A DNA stretch of 64,000 bases from Calendula officinalis (Eukaryota; Streptophyta; Magnoliopsida; Asterales; Asteraceae), in contig OY970828.1 of the NCBI GenBank assembly GCA_963853835.1, positions 59,326,861-59,390,860 on the forward strand, in the 5' to 3' direction. How positions within the stretch are numbered: position 1 is the stretch's first letter; every line of letters begins with the position of its first letter. Of this stretch, positions 32,755 through 44,329 are shown one piece after another. Under the pieces are notes generated by a model, which was not told the origin of the DNA, made no database searches, and saw nothing but the letters and a program-made list of their open reading frames with translations. A program made the position numbers and the translations under genes.

Positions 32755-35561
32755 CCCAAACCTTTATGTGAAGCATCACTACACACGACGAAGTCTTCCA
32801 TCCCTTCGGGTAGCGTGAGAACCGGGGCGTTACATAATTTTTCTTTCAATGTGGCGAATGCTCTTTCTTGCTTTTCTCCCCACACGAACTCACTACTCTT
32901 TCGGGTCAACAAAGTGAGTGGTGTCGCCACTCGAGAGAAGTCTTGAATAAATCGACGGTAGTATCCGGCAAGGCCGAGAAAACGTCTTACTTCGGTTGGA
33001 GTTCGTGGCGGTTCCCACTTCATAACCGCTTCAATCTTTGACGGGTCAACTTTGATTCCTTCTCGGGACACGACATGACCAAGGAATTGGACTTCTCGAA
33101 TCCAAAATTCACATTTAGAAAACTTAGCATACAATTTCTCTCGTTGTAGCACTTCTAACGTTTGTCTTAGATGACTCTCGTGTTCTTCTTCGGTTTTTGA
33201 ATAAATAAGAATATCGTCAATAAATACGATAAGAAACTTGTAGAGGAATGGTTTGCAAACCCGATTCATAAGATCCATAAAAATGGCCGGTGCATTAGTC
33301 AACCCGAATGGCATCACCAAAAACTCGTAATGCCCATAACGTGTACGAAACGCCGTCTTCTCGGTATCTCCTTCTTTCACTCGAACTTGATGGTAACCCG
33401 ATCTCAAATCGATCTTCGAGAAGTAGTCGGCACCTTGAAGTTGATCAAACAAGTCGTCGATTCTAGGCAATGGGTATCGGTTCTTAATAGTCATCTTGTT
33501 CAACTCTCGGTAGTCAATGCACATTCTCATTGAACCGTCTTTCTTCTTAACAAACAATACGGGTGCACCCCATGGAGACGAGCTTGGACGAATAAATCCT
33601 TTGTCGAGTAACTCTTGCAATTGGGACATCAATTCCCGCATTTCGGTGGGAGCCAAACGGTATGGAGCGCGAGCTATCGGCGTTGCTCCCGGAACTAAAT
33701 CAATACGGAATTCTACTTGCCTCTCCGGTGGCAATCCAGGTAAATCGTCGGGAAATACCTCGGGAAAATCCCGAATCACCTTTACATTTTCCACCGTCTT
33801 CTTCTCCTTCCTTCCATCTAATACATATGCTAAAAAGGACGAACACCCTTTGGCTAAACATTTCCTAGCTTTAACCGCGGTCATAAGACAAGGCAAATTG
33901 TGTCGTCTCTCACCATAAACATAAACTTTTTCGTTGTCGGGAGTCCTAATCGAGACTATCTTTTTCCCGCATAAAATCTTTGCTTGATTCTCACCCAACC
34001 AATCCATACCTATAACTATATCAAAACCCGCAATTTCCATGGGTAATAAATTCACCTTAAACTTTTTCCCGTCTATTTCCAATTCACAATTTCGACACAT
34101 ATGTTGAACTATGGAGGTTTTACCATCCGCAATTTCTATATCATAAATTTCATCAAGTAGTTCCAACGGCACATTCAACACCACAACAAAATCATGCGAC
34201 ACAAACGAATAAGTAGCACCCGAGTCAAATAAGATCCGGGCGGGAATAGAATTTACGAGTAGGGTACCTGAAACGACATCGTGGGCTTCTTTGGCTTCGT
34301 CTCGGGTAAGTTGGAAGGACCGTCCCTTGACCTTTGTCGGCTCTGCTTTCTTTTGAGCGGTTGACACCATGGTCTCACTTCCCTTCTTCGGGCATGCATT
34401 GCTATAGTGCCCTTTTTCATGGCACGAATAGCACTCGATTTCATCCAATGGTTTGACCCGGCAATCCCTCGCCAAATGTCCCGGCCTTCCACACTTGAAA
34501 CACGACTTTGAATCCGCCAAACATTCTCCCTTGTGGTCTTTGCCACACTTCTTACAAGCACCAACACTCGATTGTTTAGAGAAGGTCGGGGTGAACTTTT
34601 CCTTCTTCACCGAACCCGAGCTCCCCTCAAACTTCCTCTTCTCAAACTTTTCAAACTTTGGCCTCTCGTTGATTCTTCTTTGGCCAACCTCTTCAACATT
34701 TCTCGACGCACCGATAGCCTCATCGAGTGTGGCGGCCCTCTTTACTTCCAACTCATACTCCCACGGGAGTCCATTAGCATACCTAACAATCCGGGATCTC
34801 TCATCCGGATACAATTTGATCACAAACGGGATTAATCCCGTGAACTTCTTAGTGTACTCATCGACACTCAAACCACCTTTCTTCAAATGAACAAATTCTT
34901 CTTGAAGTTTCTCCAAATTTCTCTCGGGGCAAAACTTCGCCTTCAACCGACTCACAAACTCATCCCATGTCATCTTGTACATCGCCCTTTTTCCCAACGT
35001 TTCATACAAGGTATCCCACCACACGAGGGCCTCATCCTTCAACAACCTAGAAGCATAGATCACCATATCACCTTCCTTGCATTTACTTGCTTCAAGGACT
35101 TGTTCGGTTTCACGGATCCAACGGATCGTGACTTTTGGTTCGGAGCTACCATAGTAGTTATCGGGCTTAAAAGCCACAAAATTCTTGTACGTGCACCCTT
35201 TCATTTCCCTCGGCTCGGGGTCACTCTCCTCTTCTTCCGTTGAAGACCTCTCGGTTTGAGCAACACTACTCGACTTACTTTTCGTGCGGGGTGGAGATTC
35301 CTTCCGCCTTTCACGTGCTTTATGCTCATTGAGGATTCGGTTCACATCCTCGTTCACTATGTCCCTCATTTGATTGAACATAGTTTGGAGGTGTTCCACG
35401 GTGACCGGGGTGTGAGTGTTCCTATCAACACCCGAATTTTCCTCCCCTTCTCGAGGTTGAGGACCAAACACCGGTTCGATGACCACATTATTCGAATCTT
35501 GCCCTTGATCAAGTGGGCCTCTTGTACTTCTAGTTCTCACCATTTTGCTATAATAAGACAT
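32550..35561 (-). pseudogene. gag-pol: Gypsy GAG-protease-RT-RNase H polyprotein, frameshifted at its end
   Basis: 1003 codons open. The likely start is MVRTRSTRG, six codons inside the frame. Domains in order: gag core (about residues 150-290, ALVWWDTLYETLG, FCPERNLEKLQEEF), zinc knuckles (CKKCGKDHKGEC, CFKCGRPGHLARDC, CYSCHEKGHYSNAC), protease ILFDSGATYSF with Asp at about 446, RT with KIDLRSGYHQVRV and catalytic FIDDILIYS at about 780-788, and RNase H DASHKGLG at about 929. After YTDHKSLQYV a missing base moves the frame and it stops 6 codons later. The downstream frame (32754-30937) carries the rest. Otherwise the polyprotein is intact, which fits a recent insertion. Confidence 0.93.
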
Positions 35562-35765
35562 TAATCATTTAGAAGTCAGTTTATCAAAGTAACGGTGGCA
35601 TTGACCGTTGCACAACCAACATGACCTACTCCCTTAAGGTCAACCCTATCGAACCTACACTCAAGGTCTCAACAGTCAATTCACAAGTATCCTATGGAAC
35701 CTACGGTCCTACTAGCTCAGTTTAAGTCTAGGATGGTCAACTCAACCTAGTTCACTTAAACTATA

Positions 35766-35777
35766 GCTCTGATACCA
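35766..35777 (-). promoter_or_regulatory. Primer binding site of the gypsy element, tRNA-Met
   Basis: GCTCTGATACCA on the plus strand is TGGTATCAGAGC on the minus strand, 3 bases from the end of the 5' LTR. Confidence 0.92.
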
Positions 35778-35780
35778 AGT

Positions 35781-37423
35781 TGTAACACCTCAATTTTCAA
35801 AACAACATTTAAATATCATTTAATCCAAAAATACATAATATTGTATCAACATCAAATACCGGTTTTACAAAAAAGAAAAGGTTTCTTGTTCGAGATTATC
35901 AGAGTTTACAAAAACGGTGTCACAAATTATATCTTAACCATAGGATAAGGACTCTAATCATCAACACCGAGCTAATCTCAACAAGGCCTCTTCTAAACGG
36001 GCCTCCTAGATCTTCGATCCCGAACCTGAGTACATAGCAAAAACACAAACATAGTACGTGAGACAAAAATTGCCTCGTGAGATACATGGGTTTTGGACCC
36101 GATAAACAATTAGTCAAATAATATCATTTAATCTTAAAATAATATTACTAGGTTCGTTTGGTCACTTCATTACTTTCATCTTTTGGCCAATGTCAAGATA
36201 ATCGGAATGCCTCCAATCTATCAAGACCATCATATCCACGGTAACCGGAATGCCTCCAATCTACCGGGACTCTTAGGTATTGGGTAATCAGAATGCCTCC
36301 AATCTACCACTAACCTATAGGTACCGTAATAATCGGAATACCTCCAATCTACTACGGCCCTAGGGACAACAACATCATCATCATCACTTTTCTCTTATCA
36401 TTATGAGCCTATAGCTCCATCATTTCACATTCAATTAATCGTTTCATCATGTAAGCAATTCGTCATAAATCACATAAATAACTAAATTACTTAAAGACTC
36501 GATAAAAACATTTATCATAAAACATTTACTAACTATGTACCCAGTTTGAAAGTTCACATGTACTCACCTTAGCCAAGCTTAACCAGTTGTTGCGATCTTT
36601 AATCACCAATATCACTTCTCGAGATTTGAATGCCTCAAATCTTCCAACCGACAATCTATTATCAAAACCAATACAATGGTTTGCATTAATCATCTATACT
36701 AACTACATAATCCATGGCTAGTTAACTACTAGCACTATTTTCCCCAAAGTTACCAAACCCTAATTTCATAAATCACCATATTTTCGTGTATTCATAACAT
36801 GACCACGTTTTCCTTGTTTAAATACCATAGATCTACTTCCATTTAACCTTTCATGAACAAATCCATAACTAGGGTTTATGATTCAAGCTTCCTTACTTAA
36901 ATCTAAGACTTATAACACAAGAGGATTGAAGATTTACCTTTAATCTTCAACTAGGAGTGAAGAATCACAAGATTTGATGAAGAAATCAGCTCCAAATGGT
37001 GGTTTACACCCAAAATCGTCCACAAACTCGAGAGAAAGAAACTAGGGTTTATCTTTGCATTTAATGAGCTCAAACCCGTCTTTAATGCTGCACGACCGGA
37101 CTTCGCGACGCTAACTAGTTCGCGTCGCTAACTCTTCATATCACACGCATAGTTAGCGATCGCTAACCCCACGCGAACTACTTCGCGACCAATGGCCAAA
37201 CTCCCTGGTCCGACTTCCCGATCGCGACCGCAAGTTCGCGTCGCGAACTCCTTAAGGCAGCAGGGCTGCACTTTTTCATCTTTGTCTCGACCCGGTTTCG
37301 CCCATAACTTTCTCGTACGGTGTCCAAACGACACGAAACCAATTCCTACGTTCTTTAAACGAATTATCCTTATTTAACATATTTTTGTACAATTTATTTA
37401 TTCACAAAATTCGGGTCGTTACA
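35781..37423 (-). repeat. 5' LTR of the gypsy element
   Basis: 1643 bp, almost identical to 29283-30924, with the same four-copy CGGAATGCCTCCAATCT array (copies 3 and 4 have one changed base each). As the 5' LTR it would carry the promoter. I did not identify a clear TATA box. Confidence 0.95.
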
Positions 37424-37736
37424 CGCAAGATAACGTATATGTAACAATAAATTTTTGAAATTAATACAAAAAACATATATGTAAAAAAACATATATGTAA
37501 AAAAAACATATATGCACAACCGGCTCGACAGAAATAATAAAATAACATTAAATTTTTGAAAAATAATTCCTAAATTTTAGGAAATTTTCAAAAAAGGAAA
37601 TATATTTCTTTTTGGTAAAATGTCCAAAATACCCCTGAATATTTAATATGAATTAAATAAATCAAAATTAATATACTAAATTCTGATTGGTTAATAAGAG
37701 TTCTCAGAGTTCTTTTTGAAATCAGGGTTCTCAATA

Positions 37737-37740
<4 letters not shown>

Positions 37741-37809
<69 letters not shown>

Positions 37810-37821
37810 GTATATATATAT
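37741..37821. repeat. (TA)n microsatellite with TG interruptions
   Basis: TA dinucleotides from 37741, with TATG interruptions near 37798 and 37810. It directly follows the terminus of the family 2 element. Confidence 0.95.
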
Positions 37822-37984
37822 TTTAAACCTATTAATTAAAATAAATTACATCATTAAATCAAAGAAAAAATCCTCTTCAAAAAGATATAATTTGTTATAT
37901 TTGTGTAGAAAAGAAATAGTTGGGATGTTAATGATCATTAGAATATTGTAAGTATCAAATATTAATTATTATGTATGGTAGTAA

Positions 37985-38880
37985 ATTGTTTCAATGCTAA
38001 TTATTTCGGAATAAAAGTCTTTGTTATTTTGAATGGTTTTTCAGTTTTTATTTATTTATTTTAGGTATATTAATTTAACGCTGAATATGGAAATTCCAAA
38101 ATTAAAGCGTTAAAAACTTTCCATGTGAGTTTAAACGTAAATTGCTTTTTTTAATATACTCATAAATTGCTCACATATAGTTAATTTGGTATTAGAAAGA
38201 TATATTATTTTTAATTTAAAACAACATTTAAATTAAGTTTATTTAATTTGGGCCCGAAAAAAGTAAGAGAATATGTTATTAATCCGAAATTTTATTCGGG
38301 AAAAATTACGTTTATTTTATTACGTTTTGTTTAAATCCAAAATTTTATTAATCCTTTAATTATGTGTTTTGGTTTAAAAATGGTAACATAATATGTTATT
38401 TTGATTTAATCCATTGATGGTTCGTACTGATTCGTTTTTAATTTTTTTATTATATAGATAATTTTAATACACTAGTGGCGTTATTTTTAAATTCAAAATT
38501 TTATCTATCCCTATAATATTGTTTTTTTGGTTTTAAAATAGCAACAGAAAATGTTTGTGTTCCACCCGAAATGTTATTATTTTTTAAAAATATTATGGTT
38601 TAAAAAAAGCAACAGCTTATGTGATTTTGAAATTTGTATATATTGGATTGTTTCCATGCTAATTATTCCAGAATAACAGTCTTTGTTATTTTGAATGTTT
38701 TTTCAATATTTTATTTTTATTTTTTTGGGTATATTAATTAAAGCTGGATATGGAAAATTTTAAATTAAAGCATTTAAAACTTTCCATTTAAGTATAAACG
38801 TAAATTGGGTCTTTGAATATTCCCATAAATTGCTCACATATAGTTAATAGTTAATTTGGTAATACAAAAAGAAATTATTT
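37985..38880. repeat. Diverged direct duplication of about 235 bp
   Basis: 37985-38215 and 38643-38880 share AATTGTTTCAATGCTAATTATT / GATTGTTTCCATGCTAATTATT-type starts, TCTTTGTTATTTTGAAT, then GTATATTAATT..GGATATGG, AAACTTTCCAT, and CATAAATTGCTCACATATAG, in the same order. The DNA between (38216-38642) has AT-rich words around AAATTTTATT. No gene. CACGTGTCATTCAACC near 38942 may be an element edge. Confidence 0.75.
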
Positions 38881-39509
38881 TTTTTATTAAGGAAATACCG
38901 GGATTTATTTTTAATTAAAAGCTGGAAATTCTTAGAAATTGTCACGTGTCATTCAACCTCCTAAGAGGTGCCACGTAGCCATCTAAAAACCTTGTTTTAT
39001 TATATAATAGATTAGAAGACCTAGACTTGCATGATTGTATTATGCTCTTATGACTTAAGCCACCAAAACAAAACATAGTCCATTTAATATAAGAGTGGCT
39101 ATATTGCTTCACACTTATATCATCACATGTAATTTGTATTTTTGTTTGGTGATTTTATTTTCATCCATTCAATTTTAGTATAATGAAAATAATATAGATA
39201 TCATGAATTAATACGATTTATAATACGAACGAACAAAATACAGTGTCAAGGGGGCCGTGGCCCTTTGCGGGGTCCAAGGACAGCGCCCCATGTGAAATTA
39301 ACACAATGAATGTATTGGCAAGAATGACCACATGGTGAAATGAGCGGCTAGTACAGTGACCATGTGTCTTGAACAGTTGCAAGTTTATTAACTGCTGATG
39401 AATATTTATAACTGCTCCAAATTTCATGGAACTGCTCATAATTTTTTGGAACAATCTTGATTTCTTTATATATAACAAAATTGTTGGCGAGATACGAAAT
39501 CACATACAA
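38881..39509. other. Intergenic, transposon-like fragment, no gene
   Basis: 39237-39290 has the GC-rich phrase GGGGGCCGTGGCCCTTTGCG and GGACAGCGCCCC. I associate this style with plant LTRs, but no termini are visible. Open frames here are short and unconvincing. Confidence 0.35.
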
Positions 39510-40735
39510 TTTGATATATAAATTTGAGGTAAATGTTTAACGTAGTCCAAGAATTTTAGCTAGTTCCGAGGGACAATTAATAGCCATCGGATCAAAAAAA
39601 ATTCAAAGGTCAAAATCAAGATTCAAACCATACAAGCACATGTGCTTCAATACATCAATACCCCCACCCACCTCCGGCGGCCGGCGGCGATGGGCGGCGG
39701 TCGGCGGCGGACGGCGTCCGGAGGTGGCCGGCGGCGGCGGTGACCAGTGGTGGTGGTCGTGACTGGAAGCACATGTGTTTGAAACACATGTGTTTTGAAA
39801 ATAAAGGAGTGTATATGTACAGCCAAGCACATGTGTTTCATGACTTGAAACACATGTGTTTCGTTACTAGAAGCACATGTGTTTCACTAATAACAGTTGT
39901 CTTGAAAATAAAGGAGTGTATATGTACAACCAAGCACATGTGTTTCAATTAGTAATGAAGCATATGCGTTTCATAACGTCAAGCACATGTACTTCGTGAT
40001 TCAAACACAAATGACTTGCTTGTAAGTTACTTGTGTTCAGGAACAAAAACACATGTGCTTGCCTTTATAAGCACATGTGCTTCATAATGATATGTTCGTC
40101 ACTTGTTTTGATTTTTTTTCTTGTTAGTGAAGCACATGTGTTTCATAACGTCAAGCACATGTGCTTCGTGATTCAAACACAAATGACTTGCTTGTAAGTT
40201 ACATGTGTTCAGGAATAAAAACACATGTGTTTGGCTTTATGAAGCACATGTGCTTCTTAATGATATGTCCGTCACTTGTTTTGATTTTTTTTCTTGTTAG
40301 TGAAGCACGTGTGTTTCATAACGTCAAGCACATGTGCTTCGTATGCTCCCCTGTGTGTTTAGAAACTCATGTTTTTAGTGACTTGAAACACATGTGTTTC
40401 GTAACCTGAAGCATATGTACTTCGAAGTAATATGCTGTGTTTTAGTGAAGTACATGTGTTTCAATACATCAATACCCACCACCCCCATTACCACCAGCAC
40501 CTTCACTGTCAGCCACCACCGCCGCCGCCGGCCGCCGGCGGACGACGGCGAACGGCGGTGGACGGCGGCGGCGGCCGGAGGCGGCCGCCGGCGGTGGCTG
40601 TAGGTGGCTGTAGGTGGGGGATTTGATCTTGACCATCTTGATCCAATAACTAGGATTTGTTCCTTAGAATTATGCAAAACCCTTAGACTTCCTAGAATAC
40701 AACTCATAAATTTGAATACGAATTCTCTTAAACTT
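39510..40735. mobile_element. MULE-like non-autonomous element with CACATGTG array
   Basis: Long, imperfect terminal inverted repeats: left 39540-39640 (GTTCCGAGGGACAA, CATCGGATCAA, AGGTCAAAATCAAG) pairs with the reverse complement of 40620-40720 (ATTCTAAGGAACAA, TATTGGATCAAG, GGTCAAGATCAA). Inside are two very GC-rich blocks of CGGCGG-type repeats (39660-39760 and 40500-40615), each preceded by TTCAATACATCAATACCC. Between them lies an array with 15 exact CACATGTG palindromes and at least six one-base variants. A 174-bp unit is tandemly repeated (39957, 40131, partial at 40305). The 'proteins' read across it are translations of the repeat. No transposase. Confidence 0.65.
39637..40465. repeat. 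Array of AAGCACATGTG(C/T)TTC palindromes
   Basis: Exact CACATGTG first occurs at 39637-39644 and 14 more times up to about 40400. Several lie in a full 14-bp palindrome AAGCACATGTGCTT. Variants such as CATATGCG, CACATGTA, CACGTGTG and TACATGTG differ by one or two bases. CATGTG is an E-box and the core of known NAC/bHLH sites, but dense repeats near element ends are also typical of transposase binding. Confidence 0.85.
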
Positions 40736-42249
40736 ATTTAAATGTGAATTAGAAATTATGCCTAATTTTTAATTTGTTCCTTCACAAATCATTCTTATAC
40801 TTAGAATTTCATGAACTCAAGCATAAGGTGAATATCTAATTCGAAAAATGATTATTACAATTGCTGTTTTAAATCCATATTACAATAACTTACCTTATAA
40901 TTTCCAACATATTTGTTGTCACACAAGCAAAACTTACAAATTCTATATTTGAGTAGTGGTATTTATCTTGGTTAAATTTCCTCTAGATGGCATCCAATGG
41001 TATAAGAGAATACAATAAGGTGTGAGCTGGCAATTTCTTTTATCATGACGATATGCTAAAAGTGAAGGAAAGATATTATAAGTGATACATGTACGATTAT
41101 GGCAAATATGTCAAATTTAAATATAACTGATAACATGTGAGGATGCAGAATTCCATATATGAACCCCTAACTACTAATCTCTGCTAAAAAAGTAATTACT
41201 TATTTCATGATATATTTTGTGTACGTATATACATACAGAATTGAATACGTCTTCAACCATCCTTGCCTTTTCTATATATAAGAGATACAAAAACACCACA
41301 AACAAACCAAACCCACAAAAAAAAAAAACAAGCAACAAAGGGTCTAAAGCTTTGGACTTGCAAAGTTCAAAACAGAAGAGATCGACAAGCAGCAGCAGCA
41401 GCAGCTCCACTTCATGTAAATCTTTATTTTCCTTTTGTCTTTATGTCTTGATTTAATTACATAACACACCTTAATCCATGCTTTTTAAACGGATTTATTG
41501 AAAACTGTTATAATTATCTAATTTTCAAAATTTATGTCTACAAAATGTCATAGTAACTTGGAATTTATTTTGAAAAAAACTAGATTTGAAAATTTAGGTG
41601 GTTTACATGGTGATTTTAGACAATAATTTTTGCTAGATCTGTAAAAGGGATGGATACTTATTAACTAAATAGAGCTTTTTTTTTGTAGTTTGGTATTCAT
41701 ATCTTTTAAACTAGCTTTCTACAAAAAAAAAAAATTTGGTATCTTCTGCCCCTGCAGAAGTTTTAAATTCGAGGGTTTCAATAATATATGTTTTTCGAAA
41801 AAGGAAAATTAAATAAAGAGGTCTCGCTTTCCAGCACATGGAACAACAAGTTTAATAATTTGTTGACTTGAACTCGATTCATACTTGAATAATTTTAAAA
41901 GGAGTGCTCGGTTCTAATTAGAACTTGAATGATCAGATCTATAACGTTGGAGTTCGAACTCATTAGTGATTTAACATTTCTTTAGGTGATTTAACTCATT
42001 AGTGATCTTTGGAATCTTTAGGTGGTCCAATCTTCTGCTCAGATTCCTAAATGGTTGAAAAAAAGATAAGGATTTATCGAGCCTTGACCGCAAAAAGCTA
42101 CTCGAGCTCATGGTTCAAACCGTTTTGTGAGTAATTTGAAAATATCAAAACGAGACCACCTTCAATCACAAAAAAAAATAAAAAAAAAAATAAAAAATAG
42201 ATGTTAACTTTTGTCTTTTTAATGGATATCAAGTAGGTATCTTTATGTA
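40736..42249. other. Intergenic, with a promoter-like stretch but no gene
   Basis: At 41272-41284 CTATATATAAGAG looks like a good TATA box. About 30 bp on comes an A/C-rich leader (ACACCACAAACAAACC), then (AGC)6 at 41389-41407 and CTTCAT followed by GTAAAT, which could be a 5' splice site. I find no matching coding exon before 42250 and no hairpin of a miRNA I recognise. It may be an orphan promoter or a lost gene. Confidence 0.35.
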
Positions 42250-44325
42250 TAGTTGAATTGGACCGAGTGCAGGTGCTTGTGTAACTCATTCTCGGCCAAT
42301 CTTACATAATGATCCCTTCTTACTAGCTTCTTGCTATAAAATTTATTAATATTTCATTGTTAAAAAAAATCACTTACTTCATTGATAATATAAACATTAT
42401 ATTGCATTATAATAAAAAAAATTACTACTATATACTAATAACAAAATCAAAAATTTCAATAAAATTCATACAATGAAACATGTATTAGTGGTAAGGTTCT
42501 TCACTGCTGCCTCTTTTTGTTCGTATTTCATCACGGGCCAATTGCATAAGGATTCTTGCAACTAAAATATAAATGGTTGATAGTACGTGGAAAAACTAGG
42601 AATCTTGCAAACTATGTGCCTTTTTAAACCCACATTGATTTCTATTCTTATATTTCCGTAATCTAATGCCTTCTTAAACTCCTTTAGTTCTTCTTGGAAG
42701 CGAGTTTAATTAGACTCAAAATTTACTACAGTGAGTTGTGCATTTTCCGATATCTGAAACTTGCTTCTAGATACAGCACTAAGAGGGTGATAATTAAAAC
42801 ATATACTCAAGATAAAAGTCCCCACATCTGGGTACATCTTAGAATTACCTTTTTCCCCAGAGTTAGGGCATATTTGGGAAAACTTATTTAAGAGATTTTT
42901 GAACTTATTAGCTTAATAAACTTATATAAGCTTGAATTTTTAAGTTTATGATTGTTTATTAAGCTAATATAAGCTCAAAAGCCCCTTAAATAAGTTTCCT
43001 CCAAATAGTCCCTAACTTGAAGGGCAACTTCTCCGTTTAAGTGATATATTATTGTTGCTTATGTTAAACTTGACGTGCCTATATATGTTCTGCTTCAATA
43101 TTGTATGCTTTTAGTTGGCTAGTTTTCAAACTAAGGCTTCCTATATATACGTAGATGCTAAAACAAAGAGCCGAGACTATAATTGCCAATAAGAAGACTG
43201 TACGAAAATCAGTTTAATTTCTCGACTCTTTGTTGCTCGTTGTTGGGTATCATAACATCTACACCACTTCGTACGTATTCAACAAAATTTAACACAAACA
43301 TCATAACTTTATCATTTGGCTGATGGATTTCTAGATGATAACTTAAGCTTATGATTGTTTTAGGTGTAACAAATGCTTATTGATTTTTGAAATCTATTAC
43401 TTTAAGTTGACTTCTTGAATAATTTTTCGGGTTTGGATAGATTTCACGAACCATAAAACATTTGTTGAAAACCCTTAAAACTAACATAAGCTTTAAGTTA
43501 TCCATATGGAAATAAATCAACCCTCCAAATGATACTGTCATAACGTTTGTGTTAAATTTTGTTTAATACGCGCCTTATGTTATGATGGCTAACAAGGAGC
43601 AATAAAGAGTAAAAAACATGGGGTTTACATACACTCACCTTATTGGCAATTATAATTTCCGCTCTTTGTGTTTTCATCTACCTATAAATAGCAAAACTTA
43701 TTTAAAAAACTAGACAAATGAAAGTAAATAACATTGACGCACAACATATGTACGTGCTTCAAGTTAGTCTTATGAAACAAGGTAACACTAAGGTATATCT
43801 CTGGACATCGGGACTTAAATCTTGAGTACACGTGTTAAAAATCATCCCCTTAGTGTTGTTTCTAAAAGCAAGTTTCAGATGTCAGAATATTGACAATTCA
43901 TAGTAAAATTGGAGTCTGATCAAACTCAATTCCAAGAACTAACTAAGGAATTTACAAAAGGGGTTAAACAATGGGGAAATGCGGATAAATCTCAATGAGG
44001 ATTTTAAAATGCACGCAAAGTTGGCAAGGTTTCTAGTGTTTCCACGTGCTTACACCCATTTATATTTAAGTTGTAAGTTTCTTTAAGAAATTACACCTCG
44101 GGATGAAATACAATCGAAAACATGTAACCTTAAACATCCACAATAATACATGTTCATTATAATTCTTGATTTTGTTACCGAGTATGGATCCGGTATTAGT
44201 TCTTTATTTTTACTTTATAGTGCAATATAATAGCGTAATTTTTAAATAAATTAGCGACCTGTAGGGAGGACATATTATTTTTGTATTACATCATTTAAGT
44301 GATCATTATAAATAAAATTAAAGTT
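42250..44325. repeat. Large palindrome 1, arms about 1 kb
   Basis: The plus arm (about 42250-43410) and minus arm (about 43410-44325) are inverted copies with a centre near 43410. Matching landmarks: TTGCTTCTAGATACAGCACTAAG with CTTAGTGTTGTTTCTAAAAGCAAG, CAAAGAGCCGAGACTATAAT with ATTATAATTTCCGCTCTTTG, and TTAACACAAACATCATAACT with its partner near 43545. Arms are perhaps 75-80% alike. The left arm is enlarged by a MITE at 42863-43015. No ORF of note. Confidence 0.8.
42863..43015. mobile_element. Small MITE inside palindrome 1
   Basis: 153 bp from TTAGGGCATATTTGG to CCAAATAGTCCCTAA, itself a hairpin: ACTTATTTAAG and CTTAAATAAGT, TTAGCTTAATAA and TTATTAAGCTAA. It is absent from the opposite arm, so it inserted after the palindrome formed. 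hAT-like by appearance; target duplication unclear. Confidence 0.75.
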
Positions 44326-44329
44326 GAAT

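Larger units (their letters stand above)
29283..37423 (-). mobile_element. Young, nearly complete Ty3/gypsy retrotransposon
   Basis: 8141 bp with LTRs 29283-30924 and 35781-37423, and the perfect 5-bp target duplication CGCAA (29278-29282 and 37424-37428). On the minus strand the order is 5' LTR, primer site, gag-protease-RT-RNase H, integrase with chromodomain-like tail, purine tract, 3' LTR. By hand count the LTRs differ at only about 10 positions in 1.64 kb (0.6%), so the insertion is recent. Two lesions stand out: a 1-bp deletion near 32565 and an integrase active-site substitution at 31819-31821. The chromodomain-like end and tRNA-Met primer suggest a chromovirus. Confidence 0.95.
27855..37739. 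mobile_element. Terminal-inverted-repeat element, family 2, interrupted by a gypsy element
   Basis: The left end TTATATTGAGAACCCTGATT (27855) is matched by its reverse complement at 37720-37739. The inverted similarity goes on for about 50 bp (AGAACTTTGAGAACCC / AGAACTCTGAGAACTC, then TTAACCAATCA). Without the nested gypsy copy (29283-37423 plus TSD) it is about 1.7 kb. The interior shows no transposase. GC-rich words near 28260-28400 (GGCGACGGCGATTTCCG, GGCGCCGG) may be captured host DNA. TA microsatellites flank both ends (27757-27846 and 37741-37821). Confidence 0.75.

Noticed and set aside
33330..35564. Many plus-strand frames (up to 145 codons)
   Set aside because: Antisense shadows of the gypsy polyprotein.
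39603..40707. Several 60-110 codon frames (for example 39740-39952, 40161-40409, 40375-40707) as genes
   Set aside because: They are translations of the CACATGTG and CGG repeats (KHMCF, PPPP/RRRR runs) on both strands and in several frames.
42450..44240. A microRNA precursor in the palindrome
   Set aside because: Arms are about 1 kb with many mismatches, and no mature miRNA family that I know is present. It fits a foldback element better.
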